A stretch of DNA of 64,000 nucleotides, taken from NCBI GenBank assembly GCA_944474755.1, contig OX104111.1, positions 94,902,805-94,966,804 on the forward strand. The letters are read 5' to 3'. Within the stretch, counting starts at the first letter, position 1; each line of letters opens with the position of its first letter. The position numbers were made by a program, and so were the translations under genes. Under the pieces are notes generated by a model. The model saw only the letters and a program-made list of their open reading frames with translations. It did no database searches and was not told the DNA's origin. Origin of the DNA: Limnoperna fortunei (Eukaryota; Mollusca; Bivalvia; Mytilida; Modiolidae). Shown piece by piece: positions 1 through 10,284 of this stretch.

Positions 1-575
1 GACATTAGATAAAAGCAAATTAAAAAATAACGCAGAACCCAATATAATGATGGTTACAGCTGGATAGCAAATAAAACAATGATACTAAAAACTAAACTGA
101 TTATGCAGAACCCAATATAATAGTTTATTCTAGATAAAATTAAAAAATAACGCAAAACTCAATATAATAGATAAAAACTAAACAAAAAACCGCAGAACCC
201 AGTATGATAGATAAAATCTAAACAATTTAAAACGCAGAACCCAATATGATTGATAAAAACTTTACAAAAAAAAGGCAGAACCCAATATGATAGCTAAAAA
301 ATAAACAAAAAACGCAGAACCCAATATGATAGATCAAAAACCAAACAATTTAAAACGCAGAACCCAATATGATTGATAAAAACTATTAAAAAAACGTAGA
401 ACCAAATATGATTGATAAAATCTAAACAATTTAAAAAGCAGAACCCAATATGATTGGTAAAAACTAAACAAAAAACGCAGAACCCAATATTATTTATAAA
501 AACTAAACCAAAAAATAAACGCTGAATCCAAAATGATAGATAAAATCTTAACCCAATATGATTGATAAAAACAAC
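1..575. repeat. Degenerate ~40-bp minisatellite
   Basis: The block cgcagaacccaatatgat, followed by an A-rich stretch such as agataaaaactaaac, recurs about every 40 bases (near 31, 105, 191, 231, 272, 316, 437, 477 and others). Copies differ by substitutions and small indels, so the array is old. It runs off the left edge, so its full length is unknown. No open frame or promoter is evident. Confidence 0.85.
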
Positions 576-1977
576 AACAAAAAACCTAATAACTGTCAGC
601 GATATTTTCTAATTTGTCTGCTTTACTTTCACATCAGTACTTGACGTTTAAAAATAAGTGTGTTGTTGAAACACTCAATAGTGCATAAATAAGGCTACCA
701 AACACACACACAAATCATATTTATTAAACTGAATACACATTCAATACATATAGCTAGATTTTTACACAAATGTGTGATATCTTAACATAAAACTAGTTTA
801 AAACGAGTTCAATATTGTACGATTATTTAATGAAATTTTCGAGGCTGACGTATTTTAAACAAATGAAAAAGTAGCAAATAATTCACCGGATATAAGTTTG
901 ACCAATAGGCGAATAGATATTTCCTTCAGATTTTTGTCTTTTTTACATGGTTGAACAGTGACAGATAAACAGATATGACGTCGACACCCGGATTTATAGA
1001 CTGTAAAATGATACTGTATTAAGGGTTTGTGCGTCACTTCTTCTTTCCTTGTTATTGTTACTTAAAATTATTGACTTAGTTATTAATTGTTCCCACCCTA
1101 CTATTTATGAAATCTGAAATATTTTCCGGAAGAAAATAAAGGATCCACTCCTATGTTCAAGTTAAAAAATTTAGAGTGTTAATCATTTTGACGATCTTCA
1201 ACACTTTTTGGATATGTATTAATAAATTGTATACTCTTACACAAAAACAATGCAAACATTGACTTCTTTAACACCTTAAATAATTAATGTTTATCAGTAC
1301 ATATTTTACTATATACTTGTATTTGCCTTCTGTTGGAGAAAATATTGGCATAAATAAGGTCAGGAGTTTGATGATAAATTTATGACAATAAATTAATAAT
1401 AACTTTAAAGTTGCAAGGCTTATTTATATTTTCACATTTTCATTACTAAAGTCTTTTCAAAGATATCCAGATATGTTTTTGGTTTTGCTCGTTTTTGCGG
1501 ATATATTTTAGATATTTACAAATAGGGTAGTTAGCATATTTTACTGAACATGAACGCTTAACAAATGTATCCTCGTCATAACTTGTTAAATGAAAAATAA
1601 TGTTTTAACAAAATTTTACTATTTTTTTCTAAAAGGATCATAGCCGCTCTCCCATCATTTATTCCAAATTTTATTTTGTTAAATGGACCGTCCGACCGAT
1701 ATGACAATAATCGGTCTATTATATCAAAATGCCGAGTCAGAAAACAAAGTGGTCTACACAGACAGATGACGTCAACTATGATGATATAGACACACTTATA
1801 CGAAGGCAACAATTTTACGGTTGTATAAACAATATGAATCGTTAAGCATCAATATTGGTACGTTGCCATTACTTATAGTACTTATGTGACACGTTGGTCC
1901 CGTAATTTACGTATGTCGTCATATTACTCAAAAGCATGTCAAAACTGAAATAGTGATTTTAATCTTGAATACCGGGA
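576..1977. other. AT-rich stretch without a recognised gene
   Basis: Only short spurious reading frames are present. I see no domain, splice-bounded exon, tandem repeat or terminal-repeat element. Confidence 0.5.
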
Positions 1978-2105
1978 AGGTATGCTCGACTCAAACCTTA
2001 ATGGAGAAGGATTGTCAGTTTTTCCTGCTTAGGATTCTGGGGTTCTCAATGGTTTCCTCCCACAATAAAAACTGGACGCTATGATATAGCTGAACAACAT
2101 TAAAG
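1978..2105 (+). mobile_element. 3' fragment of tRNA-derived SINE
   Basis: The block containing ctcgactcaaaccttaatgg, then tttcctcccacaataaaaac and tggacgctatgatatagctg, matches the 3' core of the full SINE at 8887-9157. The tRNA-like head is absent, so this is a 5'-truncated, diverged copy. Confidence 0.7.
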
Positions 2106-2422
2106 ACTTCTGCATAAATAAAGCATATTTACATCATCACAGCTGTCTTTTCGTTCCTATATTACAGGCCTAGTACCCAAACTGGACAATTACAACAAAC
2201 AAGGAAATGTGCAATATATGTCTTAGTCACAAATACTAATATTTATAACAGAATTATATTACATACTCATAATTCTAATATGATTTGCATATTTAGAAAT
2301 ACGTTTATTTGATTGGTCTAGATTACTTCCTGTTGAGGTTTTTAACGAAATATATTTTTTGATAAATGAAGTTGACTCCATTAGTCGCTGGAGTTTACAC
2401 ATTTATAATTTCCTAAAACCCA

Positions 2423-3200
2423 GTGTTTAATCCTTATAATTCTGTGAAATAATCGTTGCGGTTTTTAAAACAGCAAAAACAGTTACAGAAACCTATCTAG
2501 ACCTCAAAACGTACCTAGACCGGAAAACGTAGGGATATGCAAAACATAGTACCTAAGGAATCGCGGTTCTTTAGATATTGATATGAAAAAAAACAAAATG
2601 AAACACTAAATTGTATTTATATTATATATTTATTTGAAATCTCAATCGATTTCATTGAAAATCATTGTGGCAGAGAAAAAATTGTCCCCTCTTCCTGACG
2701 ATACGCTAGGAGGACGCCATCTTGTTTAACTTGGATACTGAAAGTAGTCCGCTCAGAGGAAATATCGATATATAAATTATCTGAGAAGACGCCATTTAAG
2801 TGTTTTTATCCAATCAAAGCACTTAATATAAATAAATTACAGCATGAATAGAATTATTTTAGGATAAACGACGTTGACCGAACTATTTTTAGCGTAACCA
2901 ATGTAAACAAAGATGGCGGCTTTCAATATCGAAAGTAGCGATCAACTTACAAATTATTTGTTTGATTTGTTAAATTTAAAACTTTCCTTGTGTTCGATAC
3001 AGAAAATAAGGTTACAGATTGATGTAAAACTAAAAATCGTGTTTAATAAAACCAGAAATAATCGTACGTTTAAAAATAAACAAAATATTCATACGTTCAG
3101 TCAATCCCGCTACCAAATACACAAGAAATATGAAGTTGGGAAACACGTTAGATAAATTAATTTCTTAATAGAGTTTTAAAGAATTATAAGGATTAAACAC
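2423..3200. mobile_element. Possible 778-bp element bounded by 21-bp inverted repeats
   Basis: A 21-base sequence beginning gtgtttaatccttataat at 2423-2443 is repeated perfectly in inverted orientation at 3180-3200. No transposase is visible inside. An internal ATGGCGGC start at 2913 opens an 80-codon frame with no recognisable domain. The right end overlaps the hairpin at 3189-3333, whose arms carry the same terminus. The terminal-repeat pair is direct observation; calling it a mobile element is inference. Confidence 0.45.
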
Positions 3201-3333
3201 CGTTTTCAATGGATTTATCGGTATATCAACAAGACCAACTCACTCACAAACATATCATAAAAGTCCTTCGGTTTGTGAGTGAGTTGGTCTTGTTGATATA
3301 CCGATAAATCCATTGAAAACGGTGTTTAATCCT
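3189..3333. repeat. Perfect 63-bp inverted repeat (hairpin)
   Basis: The arms at 3189-3251 and 3271-3333 are perfect reverse complements, separated by 19 bases (3252-3270). Each arm begins or ends with the gtgtttaatcct terminus also found at 2423. It is a fold-back element or an inverted duplication of an element end. If transcribed it would form a long RNA hairpin. Confidence 0.85.
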
Positions 3334-3847
3334 ATAATAGAAATTTAAATTATCATGTTAACCTTGCATCAAACGAGATGTACCTAAATAACCTCAACAA
3401 TTGGGTGCTAGTTAGTACTGGGGGCTCTTGCTTACAATGCTGCTCTGTGAGTCTCATTGTGGCGTTTATTAATGCCCTCTTTAGTTACATGATGTAGCTA
3501 CCCTATATACCGAGCATATCCACGGTCATAGTGGGAGATATGTTTGGAGTACAATTTGTAGATGTCGACAATGAGAGGGTGTATTGTAGCAGCTACAAAA
3601 GGCAAAATTCTTTCTCTAAACCCCTTTCAAGGTTTTCTATTGCGACACTAATCTGCCCCAAAATATTCTTTGGTTTTCTCATTGTTCCGATAGTTTCGAC
3701 ACTCAGTAAAATACTCCTCGATAATGGTTATGTCAGACCACATAAACATATATATATATATTTATTTCATATCAGTAAAATTATGTTTGTTTCAATTGGA
3801 TAAAAGAAGGTCAGCTGGTATTAATTAATTTGCAGTAATTTGACATG
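3334..3847. other. Gene-free stretch with repeat relic
   Basis: No gene was recognised. Positions 3553-3615 (tttgtagatgtc, then gctacaaaaggc) resemble 11705-11765, so part of this stretch is a decayed interspersed repeat. Confidence 0.4.
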
Positions 3848-3903
3848 TGGGCATTATCACGCCGTGATAACGCCCACGGGCGTTATCACGTCGTGGTAAT
3901 GCC
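3848..3903. repeat. Imperfect palindrome of the gggcattatcac type
   Basis: Arms of about 27 bases (gggcattatcacgccgtgat near 3848, and its near reverse complement ending at 3903) meet with almost no spacer. The sequence is related to the GC-rich centres of the fold-back elements at 4137 and 15699. Confidence 0.75.
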
Positions 3904-4136
3904 CTCTCCAGTAACAAGCAACATAAAACTGTTTATTTTTAATTTATAAAAAATATATCTACATGTACAATCCAAAAGGGGAAAAATATCATAAAGTTTA
4001 GAAAACTAACTGCGTATAGCCTAAAAATGGCCAAACAATGATATATCATGAGGCCAAACATTCAAATCATACAGCAAGCAGCTACAAATACATAATACAG
4101 TTTCAAACACATGGTTTCTTAATTCTTCAATAAAAT

Positions 4137-4323
4137 AAATATAATAGTTGCTTATATAGCTGGCATTGTCATGATACATGACAGCACTCGGGACAGTGGT
4201 ATTGCCTTTAACATTGATAATGCCCTCGCCTTTGGCTCGGGCATTATCAATGTTTCAGGCAATACCACTCTCCCTTGTGCAGTCAAGATATCATGACAAT
4301 GCCCTCTATATAAGCAACTATTG

Positions 4324-4328
<5 letters not shown>
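4137..4328. mobile_element. Fold-back element with ~87-bp arms
   Basis: Two imperfect inverted arms start with atagttgcttatatag near 4144 and end with its complement near 4325. The central loop is a cctcgcctttggctcggg palindrome. There is no coding content. The arms include ggcattgtcatgata and gtggtattgcct blocks with a few mismatches. It is probably a non-autonomous DNA element (MITE). Confidence 0.7.

Positions 4329-4356
<28 letters not shown>
4327..4356. repeat. (TA)n microsatellite
   Basis: An uninterrupted TA dinucleotide run directly abuts the left end of the 447-bp tandem array. Confidence 0.9.
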
Positions 4357-4359
<3 letters not shown>

Positions 4360-5780
4360 AACGTCTAAGTATTGTGACAACCATATAATATATCTATCCA
4401 GCGGATTTCTGAAACATCAGAAATACAGGGTTAATATCAAATATTTATATATACGTCTACAAATTAAGCCCAACACTGTTTGAATTAGATTTTTAACACT
4501 GTCAAATTTTTGCTTTCCCTCAGCGGGATTCGAACTCACACCGTTGTGACACTGTGGCACCAATTCGCCTGCACTATGTCCAGCGGTCTAGACCCCTCGG
4601 CCAAATCCGCTATATAAAAATATAGCTTCATTAACCGGGGTGAATCTTAGACATAGACATAGTACATGTGTACTAGCGTGTGACGATGGAATTTTTCGTA
4701 ACCAATACGTATTAATCTGACAGTAATCTAATTCAGCATTTTTGTATATATTATATAGGATGACAAAGTTACTTGTCATGCAGTCACAGTAAGTAAATTA
4801 TATACAAACGTCTAAGTATTGTGACAACCATATAATATATCTATCCAGCGGATTTCTGAAACATCAGAAATACAGGGTTAATATCAAATATTTATATATA
4901 CGTCTACAAATTAAGCCCAACACTGTTTGAATTAGATTTTTAACACTGTCAAATTTTTGCTTTCCCTCAGCGGGATTCGAACTCACACCGTTGTGACACT
5001 GTGGCACCAATTCGCCTGCACTATGTCCAGCGGTCTAGACCCCTCGGCCAAATCCGCTATATAAAAATATAGCTTCATTAACCGGGGTGAATCTTAGACA
5101 TAGACATAGTACATGTGTACTAGCGTGTGACGATGGAATTTTTCGTAACCAATACGTATTAATCTGACAGTAATCTAATTCAGCATTTTTGTATATATTA
5201 TATAGGATGACAAAGTTACTTGTCATGCAGTCACAGTAAGTAAATTATATACAAACGTCTAAGTATTGTGACAACCATATAATATATCTATCCAGCGGAT
5301 TTCTGAAACATCAGAAATACAGGGTTAATATCAAATATTTATATATACGTCTACAAATTAAGCCCAACACTGTTTGAATTAGATTTTTAACACTGTCAAA
5401 TTTTTGCTTTCCCTCAGCGGGATTCGAACTCACACCGTTGTGACACTGTGGCACCAATTCGCCTGCACTATGTCCAGCGGTCTAGACCCCTCGGCCAAAT
5501 CCGCTATATAAAAATATAGCTTCATTAACCGGGGTGAATCTTAGACATAGACATAGTACATGTGTACTAGCGTGTGACGATGGAATTTTTCGTAACCAAT
5601 ACGTATTAATCTGACAGTAATCTAATTCAGCATTTTTGTATATATTATATAGGATGACAAAGTTACTTGTCATGCAGTCACAGTAAGTAAATTATATACA
5701 AACGTCTAAGTATTGTGACAACCATATAATATATCTATCCAGCGGATTTCTGAAACATCAGAAATACAGGGTTAATATCA
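4357..5780 (-). repeat. Left arm: 3.2 copies of a 447-bp tandem unit
   Basis: The sequence acaaacgtctaagtattg recurs at 4357, 4804, 5251 and 5698, an exact 447-base period. The copies look essentially identical by eye. On the minus strand each unit contains a tRNA-like stretch with an A-box-like tggccgagg and a B-box-like gagttcgaatccc. The identical 63-codon frame seen in each copy is a by-product of the repetition. Confidence 0.93.
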
Positions 5781-7222
5781 ACGGTGTCACAACGGTGTGA
5801 GTTCGAATCCCGCTGAGGGAAAGCAAAAATTTGACAGTGTTAAAAATCTAATTCAAACAGTGTTGGGCTTAATTTGTAGACGTATATATAAATATTTGAT
5901 ATTAACCCTGTATTTCTGATGTTTCAGAAATCCGCTGGATAGATATATTATATGGTTGTCACAATACTTAGACGTTTGTATATAATTTACTTACTGTGAC
6001 TGCATGACAAGTAACTTTGTCATCCTATATAATATATACAAAAATGCTGAATTAGATTACTGTCAGATTAATACGTATTGGTTACGAAAAATTCCATCGT
6101 CACACGCTAGTACACATGTACTATGTCTATGTCTAAGATTCACCCCGGTTAATGAAGCTATATTTTTATATAGCGGATTTGGCCGAGGGGTCTAGACCGC
6201 TGGACATAGTGCAGGCGAATTGGTGCCACAGTGTCACAACGGTGTGAGTTCGAATCCCGCTGAGGGAAAGCAAAAATTTGACAGTGTTAAAAATCTAATT
6301 CAAACAGTGTTGGGCTTAATTTGTAGACGTATATATAAATATTTGATATTAACCCTGTATTTCTGATGTTTCAGAAATCCGCTGGATAGATATATTATAT
6401 GGTTGTCACAATACTTAGACGTTTGTATATAATTTACTTACTGTGACTGCATGACAAGTAACTTTGTCATCCTATATAATATATACAAAAATGCTGAATT
6501 AGATTACTGTCAGATTAATACGTATTGGTTACGAAAAATTCCATCGTCACACGCTAGTACACATGTACTATGTCTATGTCTAAGATTCACCCCGGTTAAT
6601 GAAGCTATATTTTTATATAGCGGATTTGGCCGAGGGGTCTAGACCGCTGGACATAGTGCAGGCGAATTGGTGCCACAGTGTCACAACGGTGTGAGTTCGA
6701 ATCCCGCTGAGGGAAAGCAAAAATTTGACAGTGTTAAAAATCTAATTCAAACAGTGTTGGGCTTAATTTGTAGACGTATATATAAATATTTGATATTAAC
6801 CCTGTATTTCTGATGTTTCAGAAATCCGCTGGATAGATATATTATATGGTTGTCACAATACTTAGACGTTTGTATATAATTTACTTACTGTGACTGCATG
6901 ACAAGTAACTTTGTCATCCTATATAATATATACAAAAATGCTGAATTAGATTACTGTCAGATTAATACGTATTGGTTACGAAAAATTCCATCGTCACACG
7001 CTAGTACACATGTACTATGTCTATGTCTAAGATTCACCCCGGTTAATGAAGCTATATTTTTATATAGCGGATTTGGCCGAGGGGTCTAGACCGCTGGACA
7101 TAGTGCAGGCGAATTGGTGCCACAGTGTCACAACGGTGTGAGTTCGAATCCCGCTGAGGGAAAGCAAAAATTTGACAGTGTTAAAAATCTAATTCAAACA
7201 GTGTTGGGCTTAATTTGTAGAC
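5781..7222 (+). repeat. Right arm: 3.2 copies of the same unit, inverted
   Basis: The same 447-bp unit is in the opposite orientation to 4357-5780; identical frames start at 6004, 6451 and 6898. The inversion junction near 5780 is not a simple mirror: the left arm stops at gggttaatatca and the right arm starts inside the tRNA-like region at ggtgtcacaacggtgtgag. The outer end dissolves into another (TA)n run. Near-identity of all copies implies very recent homogenisation, or an assembly or haplotype artefact. Confidence 0.93.
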
Positions 7223-7245
7223 GTATATATATATATATATATATA
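7223..7245. repeat. (TA)n microsatellite
   Basis: A TA run separates the 447-bp array from the perfect hairpin. It mirrors the TA run at the array's other end. Confidence 0.85.
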
Positions 7246-7246
7246 C

Positions 7247-7412
7247 ACAAGTCTAGAAGATTATGCAACGATACATATGACGGTGTTTCTTGTCATAAAT
7301 TTAGACACAGACTGACCAACGAATGGCCTTAGTCATTCGTTGGTCAGTCTGTGTCTAAATTTATGACAAGAAACACCGTCATATGTATCGTTGCATAATC
7401 TTCTAGACTTGT
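7247..7412. repeat. Perfect 79-bp hairpin with 8-base loop
   Basis: The arm at 7247-7325 (starting acaagtctagaagattatg) and the arm at 7334-7412 are perfect reverse complements with the spacer gccttagt. The right arm is also the start of the 177-bp direct repeat found again at 7883, so the left arm is an inverted duplication of that repeat's first 79 bases. Confidence 0.9.
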
Positions 7413-7510
7413 ATATTATTATTTTTTGTTTATGCTGTATCGTCATGTTTGTCGATCCGATACTAAATAAGTGTACTGGTTCAGCAGCATTCTTTTAGAC
7501 CCTTTATATA
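7334..7510 (+). repeat. 177-bp direct repeat, copy 1
   Basis: The sequence starts cattcgttggtcagtctg and ends gaccctttatata. It is repeated at 7883-8059 with one obvious difference (gacaagaaac versus gacaagtaac). The offset is 549 bases. The intervening segment contains a hammerhead ribozyme. Confidence 0.9.
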
Positions 7511-7633
7511 ATATTTTGAACTGCCTGTATTGTGTATTTACACGATCCCAGTGGACTTATATTATTCCATCTCCCAATGAAAAAAATATTATTCCATCTC
7601 CCAATGAAGAATATCTTAAACATTTATAGTTAA

Positions 7634-7677
7634 ACGCCACTGATGAGTCTTATGTAGACGAAACGCGCGTCTGGCGT
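7634..7677 (+). ncRNA. Type I hammerhead self-cleaving ribozyme (predicted)
   Basis: All conserved core elements are present in order: ctgatga at 7640-7646, gaaa at 7660-7663, and a gtc cleavage triplet at 7669-7671 with cleavage expected after 7671. Stem I is six base pairs (acgcca 7634-7639 with tggcgt 7672-7677). Stem II is gtc/gac around a 7-base loop. Stem III is minimal: two pairs closing gcgc. A short stem III is typical of hammerheads in Penelope-like elements and animal retrozymes, which usually act as dimers. I recall similar blocks as common in Mytilus DNA. Cleavage activity is inferred from the fold only. Confidence 0.8.
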
Positions 7678-7882
7678 AATGAATTTGTCACCTTGATAAT
7701 TTTGATTACATCTTGTTGGAATATTTGAGCAAAGCCAAGTAACAGCACGGCACGTCCCCGGTTAGCGGACTGAGAAGCAACTATTAAAAAAGTTTTGGGT
7801 TCATTTAAAATGAGAAAGTTTAAGATGAATATGTTGTGATTGTTCACGTTATTTATTTATATTGACACTCCATGACTAAGGC

Positions 7883-8050
7883 CATTCGTTGGTCAGTCTG
7901 TGTCTAAATTTATGACAAGTAACACCGTCATATGTATCGTTGCATAATCTTCTAGACTTGTATATTATTATTTTTTGTTTATGCTGTATCGTCATGTTTG
8001 TCGATCCGATACTAAATAAGTGTACTGGTTCAGCAGCATTCTTTTAGACC

Positions 8051-8059
<9 letters not shown>
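7883..8059 (+). repeat. 177-bp direct repeat, copy 2
   Basis: This is a copy of 7334-7510 and includes the actaagg segment just upstream of the copy. Its 3' end runs straight into a (TA)n tract at 8054-8104. Together with copy 1 it delimits a 549-bp unit carrying the hammerhead, as expected for one full and one partial tandem monomer of a retrozyme-like element. That reading is inference. Confidence 0.88.

Positions 8060-8104
<45 letters not shown>
8054..8104. repeat. (TA)n microsatellite
   Basis: About 25 TA dinucleotides form an uninterrupted run at the end of the second direct repeat. Confidence 0.95.
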
Positions 8105-8108
<4 letters not shown>

Positions 8109-8886
8109 TAACGTCCCCTGAGTAGTAACCATTACTATTTCCCAGTATTTATATGACGTTTAGGTTTTGTTCTCTCTGTGTCCCTTATTCGTCTCTAAGC
8201 TGCGGTTGGAATGTAAAATATTGTGTTTCCTTCCATCGAGAAAAACCAATATAAACAAACACTTCTTGACCGGTAGAAATATACATGTACGAGAGACTTG
8301 TATTTTATTGGTAAGTTTAATTAAACTTAAACGCATGTAAAAAGTGTAGTCTGTTAATAAATAATTCACTTGTATAAGAGATAGCCCTTTTTATGTTCTA
8401 CCTTCTGAACTCAGCCAACTGAAGGTGGGGGTGCAATACATTTTTTAGTGCATAATTCTCTATTTTTTTTATCAGGAAACAGAAAATTTCAACTGTTTAC
8501 ACTATTTGAGATACTATTTATCTGGTTTTACTTTTTTGTTATTTTTGCAGATTTCATCTGAATTAAAAAATGTCTTGCCATGAGTGAATGTATGTGACGC
8601 AAAAATATTTTTATATAAACCTTAAACTAGGCTATGTTTTTCTGTGATCTGTTACTTATTTGATCCAGGGTCACTGCCACGTTCAATTTTAATCACTGCT
8701 TTTTGTGTCGATGCTTCGTAGCGAGATTAATGACGGATTATTACACCGGTTTTATAGTAGTTGATTACTAACTGTCGATATACGCCACCTAAATTTAAAC
8801 TATTTTAATAATCAGCAAAGTCTTGAGATCCTGACTAATCAACTCAAAATAATGCTTTTATCAGCACGCGTCTGTTCACATGAGAC
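8105..8886. other. Gene-free AT-rich stretch
   Basis: No domain, exon or repeat structure was recognised here. Confidence 0.45.
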
Positions 8887-9157
8887 TGGGGGCCTCGGTG
8901 GCCGAGTAGTTAAAGTAGTTTGTCTACTAATGATCACGTGGTCTGTCAACACTGAGATTGCGGGTTCGATTCTCACTGCAGGCAGGTTGCACTCGACTCC
9001 AATCTTAATTGACAAGGATTGCCAGTTTTCCTGCCGCAGGTCAGGGCTTCTCTCCGGGTACTCCGGCTTCCTCCCCCAATAAAAACTGGACGCCACGATA
9101 TAGCTGAACAATTGCTGAAAGTGGCGTTAAAACAACATTCAAACAAACAAACAAACA
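8887..9157 (+). mobile_element. Full-length tRNA-derived SINE
   Basis: The tRNA-like head has an A box (ggtggccgagtagttaaag) and a B box (gcgggttcgattctcac), as in an RNA polymerase III promoter. It is followed by a conserved body (gattgccagttttcctgc, ccgggtactccggcttcc, cccccaataaaaactggacg) and agtggcgttaaaac. The tail is (caaa)n. At least nine further copies or fragments lie in this window on both strands. Reading frames across it on either strand are not genes. A molluscan core-SINE assignment is from memory. Confidence 0.9.
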
Positions 9158-9470
9158 CATGAGACTGCTTTCAATATTTCATCTCTCTTTGTATTGGCAT
9201 TCTAAATTGTTTATTTCACCAGAGCCCTCTTACTGATTCATAATAGTTTGTTATCTTGTTATTGGGGTGTCGAAATAGTGGGGTAAAACCATATTACTGT
9301 TCTCGATTCTTCATATATTTGGGCAATGAAAGAAATTAACGGTGTTTATTATACGGCATTACTATATGAGTAATAAAAAGTAATAAATTAATAAATGTAA
9401 ATAAACATAAAGTAAAATAAACAGGAAGATATTTGCAACACTTTAATAATGTATTTGCCTATCGTGAACA

Positions 9471-9726
9471 GGGGTCTCGATGGCCGAGTGGTAAAGGTAG
9501 TTCGTCTACTATTGATCACGTGGTCTGTCAACACAGAGATTGCGGGTTCTATTCGCACTGCAGGCAGGGTGTACTCAATCTTAATTGACACGGATTGCCA
9601 TGCAGTTTTCCTACCGCAGGTCGGTGGTTTTCTCCGGGCAGCTTCCGCCCCCAATATTAACTGAACGCCTTGATATAGCTGAAAAATCGATTAAAGTGGC
9701 GTTAAACACCATTTAAACAAACAAAC
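9471..9726 (+). mobile_element. tRNA-derived SINE, second copy
   Basis: It has the same head (tcgatggccgagtggtaaag, gcgggttctattcgcac), core and aaacaaacaaac tail as 8887-9157, with more substitutions and short deletions. It lies in the same orientation about 310 bases downstream of the first copy. Confidence 0.88.
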
Positions 9727-10040
9727 CTATTGTAAACAAATTACTTGTAAGTAGTTTTAAAGTTATATATAGGCCACTACACAATTATTTAAATTATCCT
9801 GTTATAACATTAACTGATGTAACGTTTGTCCCTCTATTAAGATTTTAAAATTATAAAAATTAAAAAATCTTATCCAACGTGATCCTACACTTGTTAAATG
9901 TTTTGATTTCTATGGATTTGCAGTTTTAATGCAGGTGATCACATTATTTTTAATTCGATGTATATACCATGTATGGTCAACTGTACAAAAATGCCCGTGT
10001 CAAGAAAATAGTGTTACTTTAACCCTATATTGTTTCTGTG
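9727..10040. other. Gene-free stretch
   Basis: AT-rich sequence between a SINE and a microsatellite; nothing was recognised. Confidence 0.4.
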
Positions 10041-10042
10041 AA

Positions 10043-10101
<59 letters not shown>

Positions 10102-10115
10102 ACAAACAAACAAAA
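10041..10115. repeat. (AAAT)n / (AAAC)n microsatellite
   Basis: About fifteen aaat units pass into aaac units. The minus-strand frame of repeated leucine, phenylalanine, isoleucine and tyrosine over it is an artefact. Confidence 0.95.
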
Positions 10116-10284
10116 AACAAATACCCAACCCCTGCCAAAAATATGTACAAACAAAACGTATCGCGATGCTTTTAACAGGTATGGCGATAGAAAAATGTAA
10201 GGCCGATAGAAACATCACAATTGTGACATGAACGGCTACTGATATACAAATTAGGACTTAGTTTCCTTCTTTGTAACCACATGA

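Noticed and set aside
2913..3155. 80-codon frame starting ATGGCGGCTTTC
   Set aside because: Good start context, but the frame becomes lysine/asparagine-rich without a domain and lies inside a terminal-repeat element.
6173..6275. Functional tRNA genes in the 447-bp units
   Set aside because: A- and B-box-like sequences are present but the acceptor stem cannot close and the anticodon arm is unclear; better read as a tRNA-derived repeat.
4588..7089. Six identical 63-codon frames
   Set aside because: One frame repeated by the 447-bp tandem unit; it covers part of the tRNA-like module and has no domain.
8839..9158. Frames on both strands over the SINE
   Set aside because: SINE-derived; the same peptides (GRVVKVVRLLLITWSVNTEI) recur at the other SINE copies.
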